A DNA stretch of 64,000 nt from Tipula vernalis (Eukaryota; Arthropoda; Insecta; Diptera; Tipulidae), in NCBI GenBank assembly GCA_958295665.1, contig OY282560.1, positions 259,231,368-259,295,367 of the forward strand. Reading direction: 5' to 3'. Under the pieces are notes generated by a model. That model saw nothing but the letters and a program-made list of their open reading frames with translations. It ran no database searches and was not told where the DNA came from. Both the position numbers and the translations under genes were made by a program. Positions 37,271 to 49,224 of the stretch are shown here, in pieces; the stretch's first letter is position 1, and each line of letters opens with the position of its first letter.

Positions 37271-37884
37271 GTGATTATGTACTATCATTTATAATCTTTT
37301 TGAAACTGTGAACCACTGTCTGAAGAAAAGCGCACCAAATTAACGAAATGTTTTATTTTATTTATTGCTTCTGCAACAAAGGTTATCATTTGATGAACTT
37401 CAATCAAGTTAATTTAACGAATTTAATTTAAAACTTGACTATAGATATTCATTTTAGCTGCTAAAATCAAAAGGACTTTCACAGGAAATTAGCTAGAATT
37501 TGGCGTAGAGGGCTTATGAAACTGATATATGACTTATATAATTGTCAATTAGCTTTGAATTTTTTTTGCTTTTACTCAATTTAAAATAAGCGTTTTTGAA
37601 TCCAGAATTTTGTCTCAAAATTATAATTTAATTAAAAATTGGCTTCGAAAATTGCCTGTTACTCAATTGTGTGTTTTCGAATTCGGGACATGATATACTG
37701 ATTCTAAATTTTGAGTTTAACTTAATTTTTGCTGTAAAATTTTACTGTTTTTACTTAGAATTTCTTACACTTATAGTTTCACATTTTGTTAGAATTAAAA
37801 ATAATCCACAAATAACTGAAAATTTCTTGAGAAGGCTGAATTTACCCACTATTATAAATAGGATATGGAGCAATATTCCAAGTA

Positions 37885-39560
37885 ACTACACTAAATTAAG
37901 CAAATGCTTTTAAATAGAAGAAGGAGTTTTTACAAAAACAGACGAACGGCAAAATTTAGGTTTTATTGTGGTAATTGAGTACCCAAGAAATGGTGTGAGA
38001 ATTTGAGTAAAAAGTTAACCGTATATTATTAAGACTTTATAATAACAAATAGTGTTGTCTAATACTTGGCCAATACCAATACTCTAGAGACAATCAGAAT
38101 TAATGTTGATTTGAAAAAGCTCGTAAATGTTTTAAAAAAAGATTTATACCGTTTTATTTACATTAAATGTTCCATTAATTTTAATTAGTGGAACATTTAG
38201 TGTACAATAAATAAATGTAAATTACTTGCCGTGTTAATTACTGACTTGTTAAATACATTCCTTAGAAATCTTAAGTATAGCGTATTTCAATTCCCGAGCT
38301 TACAAGATGTAGTCCTACGCTCCAATTTAAGGATCAATCAGAATTGAAACTACCGAACCTACCGTTTTCTCAATAAACCCCAAATTTTTCTTGACTTTAG
38401 TTAAAATCTGTGGGAACCGAATGTGCCATACAATATTATTAAAATTCAAAAAAACAATAAAATATTTAATTAAATTGAGAAAGAAAAATTAAGCTTACAT
38501 TTTCTAAGCGAATTAAATATTTTTTGAATTTTTTAAATTCAAAATACTCGTAGTATTGTACGGCACGTTTGGTCATTTGGTCAAGTTAAAGAAGATTTTA
38601 GCTTTTCTTTTCTTTTTCCTATGGGCTTACGGAGCCCCACGCGCGATGTACAAACCAACTAACTTTTCGTTTAAATTTTATGTTATAGCGTAATCTTTAC
38701 CTAAACTTCTATTATATGTGTTTTGATTTTTATCTTATTCCCTTATGAAAAATAATCAGTATCGAACAATTTTTTTAAGCTGTGTCACCTTCGGTTTTCC
38801 TATTGGAAATTTGATAACAATAATATTTTGATTATCTCTGTATATTTATCACTTTATTTAAATGTATGCCCCGATTCCACAGACAATGCACAGACAAACC
38901 TAATGCACACCAAATTTTCGAACAGTATATTTGGCCGTCGCAAGAAAAGAGAGTATGTTTTATCCTTTTGAAATACAGTTGTTGTTTGTAGTTTCCTTTT
39001 TGAAAAGATAGGCTTTGCCTTAATGTATAGATTATTGCATAACCAAGCAAAATAAATATTTGTATTTATCTATCTGGCTAATTGCGAAATAACTTTATAA
39101 AACGAAACGTAAAATTCGCTAATACTGTAAGTACATGGTTGATTTCTATAAAGAGAATCAGGGAAATAAGTTACAATTCAGTCGGTATAGCCTGATGAAA
39201 ATAGTCGCATTTCTTGACGCGTCTTGATCCAGCTGAAGTCAAAGTTTACTTTGATAACAGCAACAAAGACAGAATAAATTCTTGATTTTGGACTAAACTT
39301 TTGATTCGAGTAGCTTTGTTCTTGCTCCTTTGTTGTTTTTATTAAACATGATTTTATCCGGATCAGATCGAGTGTCCAGAAATGAAGGAACGTCAAGAAA
39401 TGATTATTTTTTCGTAATCTTTCTCAGATCGAAGCTGAATTAAAATATTTATCTATCTGGCTAATTCCGGAATAACTTAATGAAAATTGAAATTGTTAAA
39501 AGTTTTAAGGGGCATTGTAAAATTCGCTAATACCGTAAGCACATGGCTGATTTCTACATA
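37885..39560. repeat. Tandem-duplicated block, unit 2 right part
   Basis: Counterpart of 34376-36590. It also contains a small inverted-repeat insert at about 39208-39401, bounded by CATTTCTTGACG and its inverse. Its terminal palindrome is truncated by the transposon starting at 39561. Confidence 0.65.
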
Positions 39561-40212
39561 CAGGGTGTCTTCTACATGAATGCTAACCCCTTTAAGGGGT
39601 GATTCCTTGATCAATTTTGAGCAAAAAATGTTTCTGCGAGGGGTCTATCTCCAGTTTCCACTGATACACAAAGCTTTAAAGAAAATTTGCTCGAGCCAGT
39701 ACCAACACTCACATTTAGGTTAATAGCTTGTATTTTACTAGACGTATATTAACTTTCAAGAGCATAAGTTTTTGGGGTTGAAATTATCTTTTAATCGGTG
39801 TATCAGATAGCCGTGATGGCCTTTACACTTCATAGATATTGATATTCAAACGTGGAAATCTTTGCGAATTTCAAAAAATTTTTGTGTTTGATCAAATTTT
39901 TTCTGAGAAATATTATAACATGTCACTGTTTTTATTTTTATTGATGCTCCATATTAATACCTACCAAAACTAAACGTAAACATTTGGCTTCAGTCTTATA
40001 GTTTTAAAGATTACATGGAAAAAAGGCCGACAGATGTAAAAATGTTACATATGTAGGACCAATAATTTTGTTTTATTATTTTTTTTAGATTTAAACGTGT
40101 TAATCTGAAGCAGCCTTTTCATTATTCAATTTGGTTTTTAAATAAAAGAAATTTTCCCTATAGTCGATTTGACCAGAATTTTCAAAATTTTGAAAATTAA
40201 AACTAGTGAATA

Positions 40213-41303
40213 ATGTCGATTTATTCAAGCCAGGAGAACGCAGATATAGTTTATGTGTATGGTTTCTGCAGAGGAAATTCGAGAAATGCTCGTTTAGAGT
40301 ATAGCCGACAGTTTCCTAATCGGCGTTTACCTGATGCTCGAACATTTTCGTCTTCATTTAGAAGGCTTCGAGAAACATGAAGCTTTTGTAACCAGCGAGC
40401 AGATATAAATCCAGTGTTAGTCGCATCAGCTGATAACGACTAATTAATTGTACAGGCTGTTACTAATAACCCGTCAATCAGCATTCGACGACTGTCACTA
40501 CCTTTCAACATACCCAAGTTTAAAGTTTGGAAATTGCTTCAACGCGAGAACCTCCATCCTTACCATTCCTCAGCTGTACAGGGTATATTACATACGAATG
40601 TGGAGAAAGGGGATTAGTTTTACAATTGCTTGTTGGAAAGAAACACTGAGGCTGATACATTCATTTCGAATATTTTATGGACGGATGAATCACAATTTAA
40701 TAGAGATGGAATAACCAATTTCCACAAATTACATGCATGGGCTGAAACTAATTCACATTGGAAAAAGAAGGCATCTTTCCAACATAAATTCAAAGTAAAT
40801 GTATGGGCCGGTGTAATAGGAAACCGTCTGTTTGGACCATTTAGACTACCAGCGACACTAAAAAGTGCTTGTTATTTGGAATTCCTACGTAGAGACTTGC
40901 CAATACTTTTGGAGGATGTACCGTTGCTGCAGAGGAGTAGGATTATTTATCAACGCGACGATACTCCATCGCATTTTGGCCGTCAAATAAAAAAATTCCT
41001 AAATGTCCACTATGTAAACCGCTGGATTGGCCGTAACGAACCCATCCACTGGCCCGCCAGATCTCCTGATCTAACAGCGAAGGACTTTTTTATTTGGGGT
41101 CAAATGAAACAGATGTTTACTCGACTGAAATTCAAATCGTAGAAGATTTAAATCACAGAATTGATGAAGCAGCAGCAGAAATACGAGCACATTTACGGAA
41201 TTTTAATGTAACACGAGAAGTGCAGAAAAGAGCCCTAAAATGCATCCGAAACACAGGAGGACATTATGAATACCTACTAAGTCCTAACAATATTATACAA
41301 TAA
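40213..41303 (+). pseudogene. DUF4817/DDE-type transposase, broken
   Basis: From the ATG at 40213: SSQENADIVYVYGFCRGNSR and YSRQFPNRRLPDARTFSSSF, the DUF4817 DNA-binding helix region, ending in an in-frame TGA at about 40377. The DDE part resumes near 40640: NILWTDESQFNRDGITNFHK (first Asp), FKVNVWAGVIGNRLFGPF, RIIYQRDDTPSHFGRQIKKF (second Asp), PIHWPARSPDLTAKDFFIWG (third Asp), then a shift into a tail with HLRNFNVTREVQKRALKCIR and a stop at 41301-41303. The three acidic positions survive; stops and frameshifts inactivate it. Confidence 0.85.
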
Positions 41304-41650
41304 TAGACTAGTAAGAAGTAAAATAGAATACGCTCCGCAAATTTGGAACCCATTCTACGAAATTTATAGTGAGCAATTTGAGCAAGTGCAAATGAAATTT
41401 ACAAAGTTCCTAATTTTTAAAACTGTACCTCATGTAGGCAGTATCCCTTATATTACTAGACTTCATATATTTAGCATGGCAAGCTTACTGAATAGGAAGC
41501 CAGTGTTAGACGACTTATTTCTTTAAATTCTAAAATTGATACTGTCATGCTAAGCGATGTTAATTTCTATATTCCAGGTTATTTGCTCAGAAATAATCAA
41601 CTATTTTTACCTGTACAGTCGCGAACAAATTTAGGAATTATTATTCTACT
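41304..41650 (+). pseudogene. LINE reverse-transcriptase tail inside the DUF4817 element
   Basis: The frame reads LVRSKIEYAPQIWNPFYEIY, then FEQVQMKFTKFLIF and SMASLLNRKPVLDDLFL: the C-terminal region of a Jockey-type LINE ORF2 in the same orientation as the transposase. It lies between the transposase stop and the right TIR of the host transposon. Confidence 0.7.
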
Positions 41651-41993
41651 TCAACTATTGATGATAGCAGAAACATTTTTTGCTCAAAATTAATCGAGGA
41701 ATCACTCCTTAAAGGATTAGCATTCATGTAGAAGTCACCCTGTATATATGTATATTAGACTGACTCAAAAAACGAAAAAACGCACATTTGCATTTTTCAC
41801 GGGATTGTTCATGAAAACCTTTCATTACATATAAAAATAATTCCCTGAAATTTTTATTGGAAAATATTTATATTTAGAGGTCGCTAGTTACCGATTTATG
41901 AACGTTATATCGTTAGTTTAATACTCCTATTTTCAAACTGACCATTCTGCGAAAATCAATACTTGATATTTGGTTTTATCATCCTATATTCAT

Positions 41994-42640
41994 GTCGATT
42001 ATAGAATCCGCAGGAGCGAATCAATCGCGGGTCGAAAACTGCATATAAAAAAAATGGGAAACAATTGCTGCAAATCAAAGTATCCTGGAAAACTTCTATT
42101 GATTTACATACAATTTGAATTTTTTGATTCACCGTACAAACAAAGGGGTAACCAGCGAATCAGTAAGAATCCTTACAGAATTTAACGAAACTATTTTCTT
42201 ACAGAATATTTGACATATTGGCCACCGAAACCGTAACAATTGACAAATACAGTATTAAAATTGTAATGTGAATAGCAAAATTTATTATTTTAAGAAAAGT
42301 GTGCTGTGAAAATTTTGCTGTATTCTGACATATCCTTCAGTTTGCGCGTTCATTTTCGCTCTGTTAAGTGACGGCTGAACTGAACGAAAAGTTCTTAAAG
42401 ATTCGCTGGTCAGTAACATGGACTTTCTGTATATCGCATTCTTACTTAAAGTTGTTACTGACTCGCTGGTTCCCGCAATAGTTTTGTAGCGTTTCTAAAA
42501 CAATTTCTTTTTAACGATTTGAAAAAAATCCAAAGGGATTTCAAAGAAACTATGATATAAAATTTTTTGTTTCCCAATTTTTTTATATGTAGTTTTCGAT
42601 CCGCGATTGATTAGCTCCCGCGGATTCTATAATCGGCGTG
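41994..42640. mobile_element. Foldback/TIR element with ~70-bp arms
   Basis: The arms share CGATTATAGAATCCGC, AATCAATCGCGG and TCGAAAACTrCATATAAAAA. Inner inverted motifs around AACCAGCGAATCAGTAAGAA and its inverse (near 42440) form a second stem. The ends may lie further out at about 41758 and 42712, where CTCAAAAAA motifs are inverted. Non-coding. Confidence 0.65.
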
Positions 42641-43035
42641 ATTATGTTTTGTGATCGGCTGAATATAACGGGCTTGATTATTTTGCTCTGCGGACGAAAT
42701 TTTTTGAGACATGAGCAAAATAACCCAGAAAAATTCTTAAAACAATAAAAAAGTTAGCGTTAAATCGCTAATATCTAAAGGAAACGAATTTTTGAAAAGA
42801 TGGGAAGTAGAGGATTTCATACTCTATATTTATTAGAATAATGTTATTTAGAAGTTATTGTTTAATAACGTATTCGACAGAAAACACAATAAAACATAAC
42901 AAAAAAAGCGAACAATTTTACTAAGGTGGAATTTCTGAAAAATCTTTTTTTTATCCACTTAGTGTAAGTAAGAATTTCAGCAGTTATCCATCAAGCAACT
43001 TTATTTTAAAGTTCAACTTTAGAAAATGGGAATAA

Positions 43036-43345
43036 GTTTGTATAAGAAGAATGTTCATTTTTATATTTTTTTTATTAATCCGTATTAACTTACCTTTAAA
43101 ACGAGCCCTATATCATAAAAATCTGATATTTATTTTTCCTTTTATAGCCATAAACACAACATCATATTCATCATTTTTCTCAAAATTTGACACCCAATAT
43201 TTTAAACCACAACAACAAAAAAAATCACGTTCTACAAAATTTTTTTTTTAATCAAGACTACAAATTCAAAACATAAAAATCATAAAATTAAAACATGACT
43301 TCCAAAAATTTGTGATTTGACGTATTTTTCACCATATGTACGAGT
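43036..43345 (+). mobile_element. X element, truncated copy (right end only)
   Basis: Reads TATTAACTTACCTTTAAAAC through ATTTGACACCC, an (AAC)n stretch, AAAATTAAAACATGACTTCC and GATTTGACGTATTTTTCACC. This is the same right end as at 48060-48345. It ends directly at a (TA)n array. Confidence 0.75.
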
Positions 43346-43352
43346 ATGTAAA

Positions 43353-43354
<2 letters not shown>

Positions 43355-43441
<87 letters not shown>
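43355..43441. repeat. (TA)n microsatellite
   Basis: About 87 bp of TA repeat adjoining the end of the truncated X copy. Confidence 0.95.
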
Positions 43442-43450
<9 letters not shown>

Positions 43451-43482
43451 TATACCTATATGTATATATGTACATATACATA

Positions 43483-44248
43483 CAGCCTTGGCCAAAAATA
43501 TAAAGCACCCCTATCTATTAGCATTATATATTAATATTATGTCTTTCTAAACAATGGGTGTTAACGAACGAGTCACCCCACCGAATGCGACCGTTAATTA
43601 TTGAAAATCACCAATTTTTGTTTTGTTTTAGGTTCTTAACAAGAAGTTGTAGCGTCGTAAAATTTTTTTATTTTAGTTTTGTATTTGATCGTGTGCAGTC
43701 TTCACATAAAGTGTTTTAAATCAAAAAGAGTTTTCGTAAGTTTTTTGAGAAAAAAAGTGTGTTTGTGATAATTATGCCTAAAGCGTACCAACTCAGTGAA
43801 GGAATAAGGGCACAAATTGTGTTGTTGGATTCCCAGGGTGTAAGCCAAATTAAAATATCCCAAAAATTAAAATGCTCTCGTGGAGCAGTTCAATCTACAT
43901 TGAAAAGGGTTAAAGAGACCGGGGACTATGCCTATAAACTACGCTCAGGCAGAAATCGTATCACTTCGAAAGGAATCAAGGATCGCAGTATGACTTCAAA
44001 GGAAGACCTCAAACGTGCGCTGACAGAGGAATGGAAAAATATATCGAGAAATACCTGCGAAAAATTAGTACGGCCGATGAATAAAAGAGTCCTGGCTGTC
44101 ATCAAAGCCAAAGGAGGACCTACAAAATACTAAAATTAATAAAATATAAAAAGTATTTCCTAAAAATATTGAGTTTTAATTTTTGTCTTCATTCGTTTTG
44201 TAGATACTGCAATTTGGGAGGGGTGCTTTATAATTTTGGCCAAGGCTG
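43483..44248 (+). mobile_element. Miniature Tc1 element encoding only a DNA-binding domain
   Basis: The ends are CAGCCTTGGCCAAAAATATA and its inverse (30-bp TIRs, one mismatch), flanked by TA (43481-43482 and 44249-44250). It is 766 bp, roughly half the usual length, with one intact ORF. It sits between X-element pieces. Confidence 0.92.
43774..44133 (+). CDS. Tc1 DNA-binding domain fused to the transposase tail (119 aa)
   Basis: The ORF is intact from ATG 43774 to TAA 44133; an in-frame GTG 15 bp upstream is not a likely start. Residues 1-60 are a Tc1 helix-turn-helix: MPKAYQLSEGIRAQIVLLDS, then GVSQIKISQKLKCSRGAVQS, with the linker RSGRNRITSK. Residues from about 75 are the C-terminal tail that normally follows the last catalytic residue: TSKEDLKRALTEEW, then AVIKAKGGPTKY. 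All catalytic Asp/Glu blocks are absent. The deletion left the frame open, so the product could bind TIRs but not cut. Whether it is expressed is unknown. Confidence 0.85.
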   Translation: MPKAYQLSEGIRAQIVLLDSQGVSQIKISQKLKCSRGAVQSTLKRVKETGDYAYKLRSGRNRITSKGIKDRSMTSKEDLKRALTEEWKNISRNTCEKLVRPMNKRVLAVIKAKGGPTKY

Positions 44249-44250
44249 TA

Positions 44251-44850
44251 TATATGGTGAAAAATACGTGAAATCACAAATTCACTATGTGGAGCCATAA
44301 GTCATGTTTTAATTTTATGGTTTTTAGGTCTTGAATGTGTAGCCTTGATTAAAACAAAAATTTTGAAATACTTTGTTTGTTTTTGTTGTTGTTGTTGTTG
44401 AAGATACAGTACAAAACGTATTTTGCAAGAATACAAAAAATAACGGAGTTCCAGTTTTTTGATATGTTGTAAAATATTAATTGTCGAATTCTTTAAAATA
44501 AAAAAAAAAATTAAAAAAAATTTGTTTTTGAGAAAATTGAAAAACAACATTTTGGCGGGAAATTTAAAGAAGAAGAAATTAAACAAAATACTATTTTTAT
44601 ATTTTTTTATTAATCACTACTAACTTACCTTTAAAATAAGCCCAAAATTATAATTATCGGATAATTAGTTTTCTTTTTATTGTCATAAATACAACATCAT
44701 GATTATCATTTTTCTCAAAATTTGACACCTTGTATCTTCAACAACAACAACAACAAAAAAAAACAAAGTATTTCAAAATTTTTGTTTTAATCAAGGCTAC
44801 ACATTCAAAATATAAAAATTATAAAATTAAAACATGACTTACAAAAATTT
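44251..44850. mobile_element. X element, internally deleted copy
   Basis: The left terminus is inverted (44262-44410: GGTGAAAAATACGTGAAATC, an (TTG)n stretch). It is joined to an X right arm in direct orientation (44410-44850: GTATTTTGC, TTTTGGCGGGAAATTT, ACTTACCTTTAAAA, ATTTGACACC, (AAC)n, AAAACATGACTT). No gene remains. Both ends abut TA-rich DNA. Confidence 0.7.
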
Positions 44851-44852
44851 AT

Positions 44853-45096
<244 letters not shown>

Positions 45097-45101
45097 GATT
45101 G

Positions 45102-46367
45102 AAAATGAAGCTACCTAGCGCTAGATGGCAGCACAAACTCAAAAAAATTTTGTTTTTTAGAAATTGCGATCTGTCAAACGTCAGCTGTTAAAATTTCACC
45201 CAAATTCATCGATTAGTTTATTTGTTGTAGTCGTTTGAAGTAAGCAACTTTTGTGTTTCTTGAAAAATGGAAAAAAACGAATTTCGTGCAGTGATTAAAC
45301 ACTATTATTTGAAAGGGAAAACGGCGAAAGAGACAAAAGAAAAGCTCGATAAACATTACGGTGAGTCTGTTCCGTCAGATTACATGGTAAAATATTGGAT
45401 TGCTGAATTTAAACGCGGCCGAAGAAGCACTGCAACAATACCATCAACAGGAAGGCCAAAAGAGGTGGTTACTGAAGAAAATATCAAGAAAATCCTCGAT
45501 ATCGTTATGAATGATCGCCGAGTCAAGTTGCGTGAGATTGTTGAAATGGTAAACATATCATATGAACGTGTGTTCAACATTTTGCATGAACATTTGCATA
45601 TGAAAAAGCTATCGGCAAGATGGGTGCCGCGTTTGCTCAGTGTCGAACAAAAACGAGTTCGACAGACCACTTCACAGCGGTGTTTGGGCATGATAAAGCA
45701 TAATCCTGTTGATTTTTGGCGTCGATTAATTACTGTTGATGAAACGTGGGTCCACCACTACACACCTGAAACCAAAAATCAATCGAAACAATGGGTGGAA
45801 GCTGGTGGAAGTGCTCCGAAGAAGGCAAAGGCAGTGAAATCGGCTGGCAAGGTTATGGCCACTATATTTTGGGATGCACACGGAATATTGCTCATCGATT
45901 ATCTTGAAAAAGGATCCACAATCACAGGAAAGTATTATCGTGCATTATTGGATCAATTGGTTGATGCAATCAAGGAAAAACGACCACATTTAAAGAAGAA
46001 AAAAGTGCTCTTTCTTCAAGACAACGCACCGGTTCACACAGCATTAGATACGATGCTAAAATTACGTGAAATACACTTCGAATTGGTTGATCATCCACCT
46101 TATAGTCCAGATTTAGCTCCTAGTGACTTTTTCCAGTTTCCAAACTTGAAAAAATAGCTCGCAGGACAAAGATTCATCTCAAACGAAGAAGTGATTATCG
46201 AAACTAACGCGTATTTTGAGGGGTTCCCGAAATCGTATTATTCAGATGGTATAAAAAAGTTGGAATATCGTCTTACTAAGTGTGTCGAATTAAATGGAGA
46301 CTATGTTGAGAAATAAATGGTTTTTGTCAAAAAAAATTTTGTTTTCCTACTTAGGTAGCTTCATTTT
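45102..46367 (+). mobile_element. Nearly intact mariner element
   Basis: Inverted ends share AAAATGAAGCTACCTA. TA is present at the right flank (46368-46369) but not cleanly at the left. It is 1266 bp, normal for mariner. Its right flank continues as an inverted X arm (AAGGTAAGTTAATACGG), so it is inserted in an X element. Confidence 0.88.
45267..46316 (+). pseudogene. Mariner transposase with one premature stop
   Basis: ATG 45267 to TAA 46316 is 349 codons in a single frame, the family's usual length, broken only by TAG at 46155-46157 (codon 297) where related proteins have Trp (FPNLKKWLAGQRF). The N-terminal helix-turn-helix (YLKGKTAKETKEKLDKHYGE) and the three catalytic Asp are present: ITVDETWVHHYTPETK, VLFLQDNAPVHTA and PPYSPDLAPSDFFQFPNLKK (a DD34D-type motif). 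The linker motif IDYLEKGSTITGKYY is intact. The stop removes about 53 C-terminal residues, so it is probably inactive, but only recently. Confidence 0.93.
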
Positions 46368-46846
46368 TAAAGGTAAGTTAATACGGATTAATAAAAAAAT
46401 ATAAAAATGGTAAGTTCTTTAATTTCTTCATTTTCAAATTTCCCGCCAAAATTTTACTTTTGAATTTTCTCAATGATCGTCCAATTTTTTTTTTTATTTT
46501 TATATTTTACGTCCTTTAATTCTATTGAACATACTAAACATTTGTGCTAGTAAAATTTTTCGTTTTCATGCAAAATACGTTTAAGTATGACTCTACCTAT
46601 CTTGAAAATTTCAAAAATCGAATGGTAGATTTTTGGTCCTCTTACAAAAACTCGATTTTATTTAATTTTTCCAGGTTAAATTTTTCACTCGTTTTTGTGA
46701 TTCAAAATTAAATTTAAAACAAAAAATATTGACAATAAAAAAATGTATTACAAAATAAGGATAGAAATTTAAAGATATTTATATGGTTAAAATTTACATG
46801 TTATATAATCTTCACTATTTGAATATTTTTTACATTTTAAGTAGCC

Positions 46847-47790
46847 TTATGTTGAAGGTATAACTGCATGAAAATCGCGAGTCCCTTTTATTGTTTTCAA
46901 GTTCTCTAATCTACTGCCTATATCAGTTTTCAACGTTTTAGTCCATTTGAAAAGTTCCTCCGCATTTTTTATGTCACCATCATATTCTTTGGTGAGACTG
47001 GCTCTGGATGCCATTCTCTTAACAATACCTCCTACTCCATCGCATGGTCCCTTTCCGTGAGTAGTTGCGTGAAAATGCCACTCACAATCAACTTCAAAAT
47101 CCTCTTTGTGTTTATTAGTTATATCCATAAATTCTTTTTTATTTTTATAATGTGTTACTACATCCATCTGTGACGTAATAAATTTTAGATAAATCCGGAA
47201 TTTTTGTTTTCAAGAACTGCAATAATTTTTCTATGAACAAGTAAACTGCTACAGCGTCATGATGAAGACAATCTGATATTATAATGAAGTTGTAGTGCTG
47301 CAATATCCCTCCCTCAGTTTTGTAAATTACAAATGGATGAATACTCGCTTGTTTGTTGTTCCAATAAAAATCCTGTGCTGTATTTTGCATTATAAACGCA
47401 TAATTTTCTGCAAAATCACAAGAAACAAGTACCTCTGTTGGCTCCAGAGTTAACTTTTTATTTTTTATGAAATCGGATTGTGTTAGTGATATAAAGCAAT
47501 GAGGAATCAAATTTTTCAGCTTAATTATGAAGTAATCCAGAAATTCATCTAATGGTTTTGAATATTTTTCCAAGTTGCATCGGTCAGTTGAAACCCACTG
47601 ACTAAACGATAATTCAGCATCCAGACAATCATTGTTCAAAAATGCGTTTTTCAAATATTCGCGAAAATTATCCAATCCTGGGTAGTTCTCGCATTGCAGA
47701 AGATAATATGTTGATCTTGGATCTTTACATAGTATTAATGAAATGCGTCCTGATATCGCGAAAATTTTCCATTGGTGACAGTTTCCATCC
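46847..47790 (-). pseudogene. X-element transposase-like protein, frame-shifted
   Basis: Upstream of the first Met the frame already reads RSTYYLLQCENYPGLDNFRE, so the N-terminus is incomplete. Then follow SFSQWVSTDRCNLEKYSK, EVLVSCDFAENYAFIMQNTA, HPFVIYKTEGGILQHYNFII and ISDCLHHDAVAVYLF, then KIYYVTDGCSN. One extra base (near 47150) shifts into HYKNKKEFMDI, ECEWHFHATTHGKG-like, GPCDGVGGIVKRMASRASL and a final IKGTRDFHAVIPST. Asp of DFAENY, Asp of YVTDG and the HGKGPCDG block suggest a DDE-type nuclease. I recall arthropod proteins of this layout usually annotated as hypothetical; I cannot assign a superfamily. Confidence 0.75.
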
Positions 47791-47840
47791 TAGTCCATGA
47801 ATAATTAATTTGACATTTTGATGTATTATACAAAAAAAAA

Positions 47841-47856
47841 GGGGGGGGGGGGGGGG
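47841..47856. repeat. G16 homopolymer
   Basis: Sixteen consecutive G preceded by A9, highly unusual in this AT-rich window. It lies at the inner edge of the right X arm. The length may be unreliable. Confidence 0.9.
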
Positions 47857-48589
47857 TAAATCGTCATACTTAAACGTATTTTGCACGAAAACGAAAAATT
47901 TTACTAGCGCAAGTTGTTAGTATGTTCAATAGAATTAAAGGACGTAAAATTTAAAAAAAAAAAAAAAAAATTGGACGATCATTGAGAAAATTCAAAAATA
48001 AAATTTTGGCGGGAAATTTGAAAATTAAGAAATTAAAGAACTTACCATTTTTATATTTGTTTATCCTTTAAAATGAGCCCTATATCATAAATATCGGATA
48101 TTTAGTTTTCCTTTTATAGCCATAAACACAACATCATGTTTATCATTTTTTTCAAAATTTGACACCCTGTATTTTAAACAACAACAACAACAACAACAAA
48201 AAATCATTTTCTACAAAATGTTTTTTTTAACTAGTACTAACAATTGAAAACATAAAACATAAAAAATTTAAACAAGACTTCCGGTCCCATATACCAAATT
48301 TGTGATTTGACGTATTTTTCACCATATATGTACATATATATTGTATATATGCAAGGTGACCCATTTTAAAAGAACCTTTTAGTTTTTATGTGGATTTTTA
48401 ACATGGTGTTTACTGTCAATTTATGTTTAAATTAATCATAATTATCGATTTATTAATTCAGAGTTGTCCAATTTCAATTAACTTAATGATTGTAATCAAA
48501 TTTAATTTAATTGAAAAATGCACATTTTAAATAATGTGCATTTAAATTTGCATTTCGGATACACCCATTGATACAAAAGTTGCACAATG

Positions 48590-48875
48590 TTTAGAGAGAT
48601 ATCAAGTGATGACCTTGAATTTGATCTTGAGGTCAAATTTCATGATCATTTCAAGGTCAAGTCGGTTTTTTTAAATAGAAACTCCTATGTCTCTGGATTT
48701 TGAAAGGTGATACTGTATGACTAAATGTCACGTGCTTTTAGAATCCAGAGTCAAAAATAGCTGTTTCTATTTTTCAAAAATCGATGATACCTTGAAGTGA
48801 CCATGAAATTTGACCTCAACGTCAAATTCAAGCTCATTATTTGGTTTCCTCCTAAAAATTGTGTAAAATGGATAT
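48590..48875. repeat. ~285-bp imperfect palindrome
   Basis: The arms share TTGAATTTGA and TTGAGGTCAAATTTCATG, then TCTGGATTtTgAAAG and ATACTGTATGAC/GTCATACAGTAT near the centre (about 48720). A foldback MITE is likely; its ends are unclear. Confidence 0.65.
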
Positions 48876-49202
48876 GTAAAATAGATAGTTTTGGAACACA
48901 AAATATGAAGAATTTGAAGAGTTTTGGAAAATTTCATGATTTTTATTACTGATTGTATTATTGAAAAATTCTTTTGGAACATTATTTTAGCTTATACGTT
49001 GTTGCTCTCATCGAGACCTTCCATTTGATATATTGTAGCATATGTGATTTTTTCAAAAACACATTTTAGGGAGTTTTGCAAATGGTCGCATCAAATAAAA
49101 TCAACACATTTCATTTATATTTTATTACATCGCCTTCGCCACCTAAATAGCGGTCGACTTTAACATTTCCCTGTTGTTCGATAATTGATCAATCACAGTG
49201 AT

Positions 49203-49224
49203 ATCTCTCTCTCTCTCTCTCTCT
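49203..49224. repeat. (CT)n microsatellite
   Basis: About 22 bp of CT repeat. Confidence 0.9.

Larger units (their letters stand above)
39561..41742 (+). mobile_element. DUF4817-type Tc/mariner element with ~70-bp TIRs
   Basis: The ends are CAGGGTGTCTTCTACATGAA (left) and CAGGGTGACTTCTACATGAA (inverted right), alignable to ..TTTTGAGCAAAAAATGT. TA flanks it at 39559-39560 and 41743-41744. It is 2182 bp. It carries a broken transposase and, between that and the right end, a LINE scrap. Confidence 0.9.
46368..48345 (-). mobile_element. X element, coding copy
   Basis: Long inverted arms flank a transposase-like gene. Left arm 46370-46590 (AAAATGGTAAGTTCTTTAAT, AATTTCCCGCCAAAATTTTA, CAAAATACGTTTAAGTATGA) mirrors 47865-48060. 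The right arm continues outward to about 48345 (GATTTGACGTATTTTTCACC), matching 43036-43345. The outermost left arm is missing where the mariner and the (TA)n array intervene. The superfamily is not determined. Confidence 0.75.

Noticed and set aside
40448..40714. Separate 88-codon gene
   Set aside because: Out-of-frame reading inside the DUF4817 transposase relic.
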